NCBI GenBank assembly: GCA_965649825.1
Contig: OZ287706.1
Coordinates: 124,001 to 188,000, forward strand
Source of the DNA: Penicillus capitatus
Taxonomy: Eukaryota > Chlorophyta
DNA: 64,000 nt
Direction of reading: 5' to 3'
Both the position numbers and the translations under genes were made by a program. This document shows positions 1-13,133 of this stretch, one piece after another (position 1 is the stretch's first letter; each line of letters begins with the position of its first letter). The notes beneath the pieces were generated by a model that had not been told where the DNA came from, searched no databases, and was given only the letters and a program-made list of their open reading frames with translations.

Positions 1-83
1 TCAGTCCCGTTCAGAACAACTGGAGAGCTGATGCAATAAGATGTATAGGAAATTGTCTATTTATGCTAAACAGGCAGAACTCA

Positions 84-1298
84 TCAGTATCCGAATCCAC
101 GGACTGTATGACCCCCGTCAACGTACAATCTCTGGCCTGTGACATATGAGGACGCGGAGGAGGCAAAAAAGCCAACGACACCTGATGAGGACAAGACCAC
201 AGATATAAATGCAAGGTACTGTACACGTAATGATACTTGCGATCTCTTCTGGCTGTGCAGGACGTTGCAGTGGTGTCTCTGCGGTATAAGCATTCAGTTC
301 CTTGGGATCGTTCATCATCTGAGAATCCAAGGGCCTCCACACGGTTTAGATGGACAGAATGCCTTACTCGCACAGACATGTCTGTATCCACCACTCCAGG
401 AGCCACACAGTTCACACGGATTTTGTCCGAGGCCCATTCGCAACACAATGTCCGCGTCAACATGTCTAATGCAGACTTGGACAAGTTATAGTGACACACT
501 ATTACGAAGAAGACGGTGAATGTCATTTCTATTGCTGCACGTTTTACTTCCTGCCATGGCTCGGGTTGATCCTGCAATGGATCCGATGTTGATTACAGAA
601 GAACCTCCACTCGCTTTCAGCAGAGGATATGCCGCCTGTTCACAGCGGAAGTGCTATCAGTCCAATAACAAAAGTGATGGCATCTTCACACTTGACAAAC
701 ATCGATCGCCGATTTGAGGTTTGTGTGCATGATATAATCAAAGTCGTCTCCTGTGTGGTCAACGAAAGGTTTGGAAACCAGGACACCAGCATTGTTGACT
801 ATCCAGTTGACCCATGGTTAGAAACTGAAACGTCCAAGGTAGAGGTTCACCTAGAACTTGTAACTGTCCATCAAATACATCCGCAACCTATCAGACCACG
901 CGTTTGCTTAAGCAGATCGTCGGCCTCCAAAACCGAAACACTCACTTGCTGCATGAGCTTCTTTAACAGTTCGGCATTAGTGACGTCACAGACACATCCC
1001 TAGATGAGACACAGATCGTCTTCCCTGCGGTTGCTTCCATGAAGAAGTTGACGTGAACATCATATCGTTTAGCCGCCATTCTCGAGAGAAGTTCGTCGAG
1101 AGCATCCTGCTTGCGTGCACAGACAAAGACCTAGAGCAACATTAAGAGCACTCCAATCACATCTTTAGAGATTCATCGATTTTAAAAAGGAAGGCGCTCA
1201 CTCACCCTTGCACCCTTGGCAGCGAAGAACTCCACACAGGCACGGCCGATTCCTTTAGATCCTCCCGTCACCAGACAAGTCAATCCTGCCAATTCCAT
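84..1298 (-). CDS. Tropinone-reductase-like short-chain dehydrogenase/reductase (SDR)
   Basis: Classical SDR, an NAD(P)-dependent oxidoreductase of the tropinone-reductase-like group. Reading the minus strand, the start (ATG at 1298) opens with MELAGLTCLVTGGSKGIGRA, which holds the TGxxxGIG cofactor-binding motif. The C-terminal part is in the exons below 600. It has NLSKSALDMLTRTLCCEWA (YxxxK region, with N-L-S-K where the family has Y-x-x-S-K neighbours, so the exact Tyr should be checked after exon joining). IRVNCVAPGVVDT and the C-terminal VTGQRLYVDGGHTVRGFGY are typical of the family. The coding sequence is cut by several short introns, so three frames are used. The substrate cannot be told from sequence. 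It is transcribed divergently from the PP2C gene, about 290 bp away. Confidence 0.85.
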
Positions 1299-1590
1299 TG
1301 TATTGTACAGGGGATGTTCGTGTCCCCGCTTGTCTTTTCACTGGTGCAAGACCGACGTTTCACGATCAATCGCCTGAGTTCAATTCTGTTTATGTCCTGA
1401 ATGACAATGTAACGCGGCTGCGCTGTCATGTCGTCACGGATGAGAACACTCTGATAGCCGGCTGACTCTCCATGCATTTATCGTGATCGGAGATTTATTA
1501 ACGACGACATTTCAGTCTATACGGTTTGAGCGAACTCTTATTGTCTACAACTTCTGTGCTTATCAATTTTGTTTTGTTCTACGCGTCAAC

Positions 1591-3270
1591 GATGTCCAGT
1601 CGGTCGCTTGTTCGACCGGAAGGGAGTCCTGTTTACCACTACAGTCATGCCTCGCATGCGCTGAAAGGAGAGGTTCGTCGCAACATGTTTTGCAGAAAAG
1701 ACATTTCGTTTTAAAGGATGTCGCCTTTGTATGCGACGCACTACAACGTCTTAGCCCTGAGCCCCATTTCATGGGAAAGTGGGACCTCTTTTGTGTGTGT
1801 GACGGACATGGAGGCCCAGAAGCTGCACAATTCGCGAAAATAAACCTTCCGGCGTTGATTGCTGCCCGGCTTCCCAAAGGGACACCTCCAGAAACGGAAA
1901 CCGAAGGTACGTGCTAACATTTATGGGAGGCATGCGTCATGTCATCCTGCGTGCTCAGAAGGACAGGCATGGCTTCAGACTGTCAGAGATGCAGTTAACA
2001 TGGCATTTGTGCAGTTGGACTTGGATTTCAGAAAAGAGAGAATACTGCCAACTGTCGGTACGTATTGTGTGGACACGCACTTTCAAGTCATCACTATGTT
2101 TACGCATATGCAGGCTGCACTGCTACTGTTGTACTATCGTGTGGATGGATTTTGACTGTCGCCAACGTCGGCGATTCGGAAGCCTTTTTGGATTTCGGGT
2201 CTGGAAGTCCACTCGAGGTGACAATCTCACACAAAATCGACACGAACTTGGGTACCGACGATAATATCACCTCTTGCAGGATATCACCCTCTCGGTTGTT
2301 TAGATGAACAAATCCGACTTGCCAAATTGGGAAAAGAAGTTCGACCGTTGTCCGAAGAACTGTTTCGTCCTGCGAGGTCCTATGAAGAAGGAGTTGGTCC
2401 ACTCCGTGTGTGGCCTTGTGGGTTGGCTGTTTCTCGCGCCATCGGTGATTACGATTGTGGATCCGAAGTGCTTGCGTCGCCTCACATCACACAAGTGAGT
2501 GCACATCATCGTCATCTGTGCGCAAGTTTAAAAGAACCACCTGGGTGACAGATCAAGGTTCCTTTCGCCGGAGCTCGGTTGACGGTGGCCTCGGACGGAC
2601 TATGGGACCATTTAACGGCTAAACGTGTTGTCAAGCGCTCAAGGAAACATATTGTCAAAGACGTACCGCATGAACTAATTTCAAAGGCTAAAAGTGCGGA
2701 TCTCACTTTTTACCCAATCCGTTCGAATGCATGTGTGTGCAGAGGTTTCCGCCATTGGATTAACCGACGACACGACAGTTCTTGTATTAGACATTCTGCC
2801 GACGGCAAAAACGGATTTCAGAGAGGTATCAAGGAAACTCCGAGGGCCAAAGACTGTCTTCTCCAACTTGAGCAAACGAATCGGTGGAAGGGTAAGCAGT
2901 ACTCGTCATTGTGATCCGTTTTTATGACTTCGGTGTTTAGAGAAAGAAAGCATGTCACATGTTCGTGTTGGCTACTCAAGATATGGCACCCGATCATCCA
3001 GCACCATATCCGTCTTTGAAATCCTTTGCCTCTGCTGGATCATCTAAAGACCTTAGACCGTCTAGAGAGCATCATTTCCCTGTGCGCAGCAACACCTTCA
3101 CATCGACACTTAAGCAGAAGAGCGACTCCGAATCACAGGAAGACGACGAAGAGAAGGGTCCGGGTGCTGAAGGGCTCTCCATGGATCTCGATGGAGTTGG
3201 ACCAAGTAGAGGGACAGGAACTTCTCTGAGGAGATTCCGGAGCTCCATGATGAACTACAGGCAGGTTTAG
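1591..3270 (+). CDS. PP2C-family Ser/Thr protein phosphatase
   Basis: Metal-dependent protein phosphatase (PPM/PP2C). In order on the plus strand I read YHYSHASHALKGEVRRNM, then MGKWDLFCVCDGHGGPEAA with the metal-binding DGHGG. Next come GCTATVVL and VANVGDSEA, RAIGDYDCGSEVLASP, LTVASDGLWDHLTAKRVV and LTDDTTVLVLDILP. These are the conserved PP2C motifs in the right order, spread over at least six exons. The tail after about 2960 is acidic and Ser-rich (SDSESQEDDEEKGPG) and is not part of the catalytic fold. The ATG at 1591 is chosen because it precedes the first conserved block; an upstream in-frame ATG at 1526 would add a hydrophobic stretch. A clear intron runs from about 2892 to 2940. Confidence 0.88.
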
Positions 3271-3772
3271 ACGCATCATCGTCCTACGTTTGCTGACGAG
3301 AAATTATGTCCGGGACTCGTATTCGTTATCGCGATACGGTCACAGATAAATTCTTTCATGCATGCAAATGTGAGAGCATACTGTACGGGACAGGCTTCAA
3401 ATAAGCAATCAGATGACGCATACAGGCTCTCTTCTGTCTACATACCTTTCATCCTTTGTTTCGCGTAGCATCCTTGTCGATCTTTGCATTTACGCTTTGT
3501 TGTGTCATACCTCATTGTGCACATCTGCAAATGTACGTGGCAATCAAGAGTGGTGTAATAAGGTGGACTGTCGTATTGGAAGGACAACCTTTGGTGGACA
3601 TTTGGAATTTCAAAATCCGAATCAAAATGCGATTAATGGCCTATCGATTTAGAGGGTGCTGTGTGCGTACACATACTTAAAACATGCACATGAACGCATA
3701 AAAGAAACACAACTGCACAACAGTGCTGAGTAAGTGTTTCTTTGCCTCTGTAATGGCGCTCACAAAAGCATG
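3271..3772. other. Gap between convergent PP2C and HSP60 genes
   Basis: About 500 bp between the stop codons of two convergent genes. It is AT-richer than the flanking exons and holds only short frames. I see no conserved protein or RNA gene. It presumably contains both 3' UTRs and polyadenylation sites. Confidence 0.5.
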
Positions 3773-6072
<2,300 letters not shown>

Positions 6073-8566
6073 TGTCGCCGTTTGTCGACGCCAATGGAGT
6101 GGGTAAAGGGCTCAGGCTGGCAGAGAGACTTCTAGAAGACGTGATGGGACAGCAGACGGAAAACCTGATGCGGACGGATCGCATTTCGCCAATTCATCGT
6201 GCCGCAGCTTGGACATGTCACCCGCGTGTCCAGTCCCGACTGACTCTCGTTCTCTGTGCCCATATAGGTCAAGTGTCGTTTGTTCGCTGGACACATCTGC
6301 ATCTTTCTCAAAGGAAGAGCACACTCATCATCGCACCCGGACGTGAAGTTCAGTGGTGGTAGAGTTGGGTGCAATTCCCTTAAGCGAAGGTCGTTATTGC
6401 TACCTTCGCGAAACGACGTCGCCGCTGTTGCATTGATGCGGCAGACGTTAAAACTCGTGTGCTTCATCATGTGCAAATGAATCACACGAGTGAAGCGGCG
6501 CAAAGCACATTCAGAGACAATGTGTTTCGCGTTAATGCCGACGGCTGCTGTTCACTCTGGCGAACCGTCGAGCGCGCTGTCATATGTTTCACATTAGAGT
6601 TTGGATAAACTGAGCATTTGACCGATTCATTGACAAATCTCAAAAGAGCCCCAGTGGTGGCAGTATTGTTTGGATGGAATTGGGTTCTTTGACACTTCTC
6701 ATTGAAGATACATCAAATGCTTTAACGCTGAGTGTAAAGGCCACCGGCCGTGCACATAAAGACCTAACAAAACCAATTTCACACAATAATGTGCTAGAGT
6801 CGTGGATCATGAATCCATTCCCAGTGGTGGAAGGATGTGTTTGGATTTTTAAGAGATGCGTTAAACTGGTATGGATGTTCTGGACGGAGACCAGAAAAAC
6901 GGTCCCGTTTGTTAAGTTTTCGTTTTTGTTATCCTTCTGTTCCATTTGAAATAGAAAAAGGCTGTGTTCTGAAAGATACCGCAGAACCTCACTGCTGACT
7001 TAATCTGAATATTCCATTTCTGTTCTTTCCGAAGCCCTTGTCGAATTTGCGACACTCAAAGTAAGGCAATTCCTAAGCATTGCTGATCTAGCTTCACTTC
7101 TGTGCAGACTGGAATAGGTGTAGTGAAAATCTCTTGATGCTCACCAACTGACCAAATCAGAAGTGCTTTCGAGAAACTGAAGAATGCAGTGCTGTTCCAA
7201 TGGTGTGCAACATACTTCGAGATTCAGGTATGCTTGCTTGCTTGCTGTCTGAACTCTCTCTATCGGGTGACATGTCCAACAAATACCTCTGACGTGACAG
7301 CACTGCAGTTTGTACAAATCGGTATCAAAAGCAGACAACCCACCTACGTGTTGGGACAGGAATACACTTGTGTTTGGAATTTTCGTAGGATCGGTAGCTT
7401 TGAATGACCATCGAATTGCTTTTGTGTTCTAGAATGATTTCGAAGGAGACAAACTTTGCGAAACTCGAGAAGCCTCCAGAGAAGGTGAGGGACCAAGATG
7501 CATCTGAAGGAGGGTGTGAAGAGTGGGGCGATACAGGTTCTTGTTCATCGATTTCAAGACACTTAGTCGGAGTATTTGAAGCCATCTCTCTCCAATGTCC
7601 AAGTGATGCAGAAGCGTTCGACAATGTCTAAAGTAACGTTGCTCTACACGCAGAGCCGAATTCGCAGAAACCATGAGAGAAAGAAAAACTTGTTTCTATC
7701 GATGACCTTTTCTGGTTTTCAATGAGTCACCACTGACCTTGCATTATCATGTCTCATTGGAATCTGTTTGACATTTTGGTCTGTTCTGCTTGTTGTGCCA
7801 CGCTAGTAAACCGAATCGTCTGTTCACAAGTGTCTCAAAACATTGGCTTTCTTGAATGGACCACTGTGAATATCTGAATGATGAAAACGAAATCAATACG
7901 CCGCGAGATGTGATTAGCTTACAGGTGCCGTGTTTGTGTCCACAGATATTTCTAAGCGGCTTTTCATCATGTACTGTGTTCATGGTCTCTAAGGAATATT
8001 GCTGTCGACCGAGGAATGGCTACATTTATAAAATACCTAACATAGTATTCCCTGGATTTATGCATACCATCGAAAACAGGGGTGTCAGGCAGAGTTCTGG
8101 CTTACCTGAGTTTTTTTGGCTTCTATTTGCTGCATTGGTCGAAGGACGAAGTGAATAAGATAAATCTGAGCTGTCATGCGACGTAAGAATGCAAGATCTT
8201 TTCCAAACGGCGACGTTATCATAGTCGTTTTGTAGTTTCAATTGACAGTGCACATGTATAAAATCTACTTGATATCTCAGCAGAAGGCTGGCTTTATACG
8301 ACTGGTAGAGTCTCAATCACTGCTTATTTGGCGTTGACTGTGGAATGCAAAATGACACAATCGGATCATTAAATGACAAACCTCTGCCTCGGGCAAGGCA
8401 TCTTCCTCGTTAGAATGCTGGCGTTATGATACAGTAGTGTACTCCGTGGTGAGTTTGGAGATTGTAACCACAAACTGCCATCTTTTTTCACGCAGGGCAT
8501 GTCAAATCAATCGCCGTCAATTGTATTTCACGCGGCTCATAACGTCTGAATCATCTTCTCCATTGT
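6073..8566. other. Gene-sparse region upstream of the NACHT gene
   Basis: About 2.5 kb with only short frames and no recognisable protein. A diverged repeated segment is visible: CCAGTGGTGG followed shortly by TGTTTGGAT at 6651-6675 and again at 6821-6846, about 170 bp apart. The region must hold the HSP60 promoter at its left end. Nothing else can be supported. Confidence 0.5.
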
Positions 8567-8608
8567 GAACTTTTCTGCGAACTTTCTGAACTTTTCTGCG
8601 AACTCTCT
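8567..8608 (+). repeat. Tandem 21-bp duplication before the NACHT ORF
   Basis: Two adjacent 21-bp units, 8567-8587 and 8588-8608, each starting GAACTTTTCTGCGAACT and differing at one base. They lie about 70 bp upstream of the probable start codon, in a likely 5' leader or promoter. Confidence 0.8.
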
Positions 8609-8679
8609 GACGGCAAGCATTTCGACCCGTTCCGTTGAACCCGAAGCGCAAACGTTTGTTTTATACGTTACGTGTGAAC

Positions 8680-11600
8680 ATGCCAACTCGAGCTCCAGAC
8701 GAAGGACCCAGTACTGGAGGGCCTTTCGCGTCGAGTGTCGACGGACAAACTACTACCGTCACCAACGTAGCTGCTGAAGAACTCTATAACCCAAGGATCT
8801 TATGTGCTGTCGCAAAGAAATACAACATCGACAGCACAAAATCGCTCGTCGTTGCATACAACAAGGCGACGGCTAAAGACGAGCGAGCCGTCCTCCTTAA
8901 GTGGTTGCGCAATTATGAAAAACGAAAGAAAGAATGTCTGAGCCACGAGTCTGTTCTCGAATACGCAGAACTGGCTAGAATTAAGCCACGTTCCATACAA
9001 GACAAAGACGTTCTAAAGAGCTTGGTGTTTTCCCTCCGAACGTGTATTCGCGAGGGCGAATTCCTTGAAAAGAATGTGGCTGCTGCCCTTTACAAAGCAC
9101 TTGTACACGTCGATCCTGTGGTATACGGCGGGGTTGCAGAGCTGCTCGTGGTAGCAAAAAAGCTTTTGAGCAGCCTCTCTCCAGAACCGAGACTTACACA
9201 AGATAACTTTGCACAATACGAAGCGACATTCATTGCACTTCGTGAAACTCTTTTCTTACTTTTAAGAACCAATCAGAATGGCGTATACGCAAAAGAGAAG
9301 CATGAACTTCGTCGGGCCATTGCAGAGAAAGAAAAAACGATGGAACTGTCATGCAATTACTATCCAGTGAGCTTCCATTTGAAGACTCTTCGACAAGCAG
9401 TAGAACATCTCAGAACCTTAGACGCTTCTTCGTTTGTTACACATGCAATGCAGTTTATCGGTTGTGGATTATGTGGATTCCTGCATGTTTTTCATTTTGC
9501 AAGAAATCTGGCAAGATGTGACATCGATCCTGCGGCTGTTCAGGATACATACAAAAAAGCTCAAGTTGCCATTGCCAATATGGGAGTGTTAAAGAGACCG
9601 TGGTTTGACTCCTTTCGAAATCTGATGTTAACAAGACAAGAAGCCTTAGAGGACGAAAGGAAGTTTGGGAATTTTGAAAACAATTGTAATGTTGCAATGG
9701 AGCATCAAAGGAACATGAAGAATGGAGAAGATCTGAAGGCGCTGAGATATGGCATCGTTCGTGAGTTGGGTACACTCGCACTCGAAGGTCTATCAGAAGA
9801 CGCCCGAATCGCAGCCACGACGAAGCTGGTGGATCTAGCAACTCAGCAAGCCATCAGCGAAGGATGGAGCGGTGATATCGATATCTTAGTCACACTCATG
9901 GAAGTCATATGTGAACTACATGGAAAAGGCCAACTCAACGAAGACATTGAAAACGCGTTGCTAGTCCTACACCAATCCTGCGAGGGTCTAGCTCAGGGAG
10001 CATTAACAGAATGGTTGGGTGGAAGCAGCATAGAAGACAAGCTTGCACCTCAATGCCCGAAGAAGCCGGACGTGGAATATAAGGATTTGTGTAACAAGGT
10101 TGGGAAAGACGTAGGGTATATTCCACTTGCCATCATGCATTTGACTAGAGAAAAATTAAGGAAAAAATACCTACACGACGAATTCACGACAGTATTACCA
10201 CAAAAGCACATTCAAGTCGATGAAAGCGCCTTGTTTTGTAGGTGATTTCTTGGTTCGAAGAAGGATCTCCCAAACATGTCAAGGATATGAAGCACCATGT
10301 TGTCATTACAGAAGATATCATTGAAAAGCGAGAATTAACGTCAAGAGATGGAACTAAGGAAGTTATCCAAAGAGCGGAAGAAATTGAGGGAACGTCCTCA
10401 AACCGTACAAGGGATCAAACTAAGGAATATTACGAGAAGAAGACAAGAGTCACGAAACCTATTGCTTTAGACGACTTGTTCAAGCGAAGATCTCTCAAAC
10501 CTGAAAATCCAGAAAGCGAAGTTCGAAGGGTACTTCTCTACGGAAACCCCGGCTCCGGCAAGACGTGCATCACAAAAGTTATCGCGCTGTCAAAGGAAAG
10601 CTTCACGTTCTTACAGAGCTAAAGGTAAACATGCGTTTACGTCCATGTATTCATATGCTACAGGTGACATGACACGCGTAAGCGCCCCTTCGCAGATGGA
10701 ACCCTTGGATTCCAAGACAGTCACGATGTGACAGTCTTGTCATTCTGACACGCGCACAAATGGGCGTCGAGAAAAATGGCACAAGATGTCAGCGCCGTTT
10801 ACGTATTGCCGGTGAGAGTTCTCAACGGTGCCGAGTCCAGAGGACAGAAATTGGCAAGTTTCGAGGGTGCGATAGCGCAGATATGCTTCTCCGGAAGCAA
10901 GAGTGATGTCGACTATGAGAGCCTCGTAGCTCAAGTGGAACATGATCTCGACGACCCCTCAGTAATGGTCATGGTTGACGGATTAGACGAGGCAAACGAC
11001 CATACGAGAGAGCTCTTATCCACCATCTGGGAGCGCTCTTGCAAGCTGTTGCTTCTTTCTCGTCCATACAATATGAGAAACGTAGAAACGCATGTTGACG
11101 TTCAAGTGGAATGTCTCGGATTCAACGACCAGCAACTTCGAGAATACATAAGAAGCGAATTGTCAGAAGACGAGGCCCCAAGGCTAATACGTTCTCTTAA
11201 AAACTCCTCTGCCATGTGGGAGATGGCACACATTCCTGTGACGGCACACATTCTATGTTCTTTGTCGAAGGAGCACGGGACCGCGTTTGAAGAGCAAAAG
11301 ACGAGAGTTAGCATTTTTCAAGTATACAACGATATGGCGAACTACATCTGGAAGAGGTTTAAAACAAAGCCGATGGCGAAGAACATAAAAAAATCGGAGC
11401 TGTTTGATGACTTGGAGAGAATCGCATTCGAAACTATTCGAAAAGGTCTAATTCTCATCCCGCCAAGACTTGTCACGCAGTATGCAACCTCGACGGATGC
11501 GGCTGGAACTTTCAAAGAAAGTGGACTCCTTCTGCTCGTGCTAGAAGGCCAAGAATATCAATTCCCTCACCTTACATTCCAAGAGTACTTCGTCGGAAGA

Positions 11601-13133
11601 CATATCGCGAAAAGCTTACGAAATTCAGGATCCAATGATGAAATCAGAGTGCTCGAATTTATTCGCGAAGAAAAATACAATCAGAAACATGCTTTATCGC
11701 TATCATTCGCAATGCATGCATATGCAGAGGGCCAAGGCAAATCCGCATTGCAAAAGATGCTTTCGATTGTTAACGAAGACCCCGTCGAAGTCCTGGGGAT
11801 ACGACACTTTTTTCTGAAAATGCAAGTTTTCGAAGCAATTCTGGAAGAGACAGATAGAAAAGACCTTTCGAACGATGAACAAGCAATCAAGCTCCTAGAT
11901 GGTGCTTGCCATCTGTTGAAGAACACGATCGACGAGGTTCTAATTCGTAAATCTGTAGTTGAAGAGTTCAAACATTTCTCTTGCGTTCTGGAAAAATATC
12001 CTCAAGTACTCAATGACACCGTTGATGAAGTAAAAAATATGCTATCATCTCCGCATAACCTAACGTGGAAAGAAATGGCAAAACTCACGGATGTCTTAAA
12101 GCTAACAAAGCACGCTCCGAATCACAGCTATGGATTAACCGAATTCATCCTGCAACTGGAAAAAACACCCGAGAGTTGGTGCAATAAATTGGAACGTATC
12201 ATAAGATTAAGTGCCATTGCAAAAAATTCGCCCCAACACGCCGGTAAGGCTCTGCCGACGCTGGCGAAGGGGTGCATCGACAAGAACCGGAACGTGCGTC
12301 AGGCGGCAATGGATGCCATTGTCAGGGTCGCCGCGGCGGCTCCGCAACACGCTGGCGAGGCTCTGTCGGCGCTGGCGAAGGGGTGCATTGACGAGGTCTC
12401 GGACGTGCCTTGGGCGGCAATGGATGCCATTCGCTGGGTCGCCGCGGCGGCTCCGCAGCATGCCGGCGAGGCTCTGCCGGCGCTGGTGAAGGGGTGCATC
12501 GACGAGAACTGGAACGTGCGTCAGGCGGCAATGGATGCCATTGTCAGGGTCGCCGCGGCGGCTCCGCAGCATGCCGGCGAGGCTCTACCGACGCTGGCGA
12601 AGGGGTGCATCGACAAGAACCGGAACGTGCGTCAGGCGGCAATGGTTGCCATTGGTAGGGTCGCCGCGGCTGCTCCGCAGTGCGCCGGCGAAACTCTACC
12701 GACGCTGGCGAGGGGGTGCATCGACAAGAACCGGAACGTGCGTGAGACATCAATGCGTGCCATTGGCAGCATCGCCGCGGCGGCTCCGCAGCACGCCGGC
12801 GAGGCTCTGTCGGCGCTGGCGAAGGGGTGCATCGACGAGGACATTCGCGTGCGTGAGGCGGCAGGAAGGGAATTAATCTCCATAAAACCGGAAAAGATCG
12901 TCTTCTTGGCAATTTCAAATATCCCTACTTATAGAGCTGGTCTTCTATTCTTATTTTTGCAGCACCCATTCACGATTGATACTATTACAAAATTCAATAC
13001 AGTTTCCTTTATCTCACATTCAACTTTTTCTGGAGAAATTGGAAAGTGGAGCAATGATCATGTGAATTTATATGTCAATTATGTGAAACGAGAGTTTGAT
13101 GAGAAGTTTCCTGGATTGTTGGAACATGTTTAG
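8680..13133 (+). CDS. NACHT-domain NLR-like protein with C-terminal HEAT-like repeat array (interrupted)
   Basis: Predicted STAND ATPase of the NLR type. Exon 1 runs from ATG 8680 to about 10191 and encodes roughly 500 residues of helical, unrecognised N-terminal domain. A 50-nt intron (10192-10241, GTATTA...TTTGTAG) keeps the frame. Exon 2 then carries the Walker A motif GNPGSGKT at 10542-10565. After it, VMVMVDGLDEAND (about 10962-11000) is Walker B, LLLLSRPYN is a sensor-type strand, and LTFQEYFVGRHIAKSL is the typical end of the NACHT winged-helix part. Residues near the C-terminus form six near-identical 37-residue HEAT-like repeats. Just after Walker A the frame is broken by a 163-bp MITE-like insertion (10588-10750). 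Removing it with one 5-bp duplication restores VIAHKWASRKMAQD in frame. The gene is therefore either a recently disrupted allele or one that splices the insert out. NLR-like proteins act in self/non-self recognition in other lineages; the role here is unknown. Confidence 0.85.
10588..10750. mobile_element. MITE-like insertion with 5-bp target duplication inside the NACHT domain
   Basis: 163 bp flanked by the direct repeat CGCGC (10583-10587 and 10751-10755). It begins TGTCAAAGG and ends TTCTGACA, so the short terminal inverted repeat is TGTCA/TGACA. Insert plus one duplication is 168 bp, a multiple of three, and excision rejoins the NACHT reading frame exactly. It has in-frame stops (TAA 10620-10622, TGA 10746-10748). 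A longer related copy lies at about 17642-17875, sharing the TGTCAAAGGAA start, TTTACAGAGC and CAGTCACGATGTGACAG; this copy lacks about 75 bp from the middle. It has no coding capacity, so it must be non-autonomous. Confidence 0.75.
12231..12896 (+). repeat. Six 111-bp tandem repeats encoding HEAT-like units
   Basis: Units start at 12231, 12342, 12453, 12564, 12675 and 12786, each 111 bp (37 codons) and in frame. The consensus starts PQHAGEALPTLAKGCID and ends VRVAAAA. The units are nearly identical in DNA and visibly richer in G+C than the rest of the gene. The few differences cluster at the same columns: the three residues after GCID, the residues around NVRQAAM, and those before VAAAA. This fits recent expansion or gene conversion of a repeat-type recognition domain. 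The six-frame reading of this array also produces several spurious Arg/Pro-rich ORFs. Confidence 0.93.

Noticed and set aside
6640-6949. Facing frames of about 90-100 codons around the CCAGTGGTGG repeats
   Set aside because: No family resemblance; the repeat pair is too short and diverged to call an element.
10623-10775. Ordinary intron between the two NACHT exons
   Set aside because: No donor/acceptor pair keeps the frame without losing conserved residues, whereas removal of the element with its 5-bp duplication fits exactly. An unusual splice is still mentioned as a possibility.
12231-12896. CRISPR-like array
   Set aside because: Repeats are contiguous, in frame and protein-coding, with no spacers; the genome is eukaryotic.
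12207-12918. Several Arg/Pro-rich frames on both strands
   Set aside because: Out-of-frame translations of the G+C-rich HEAT repeat array.
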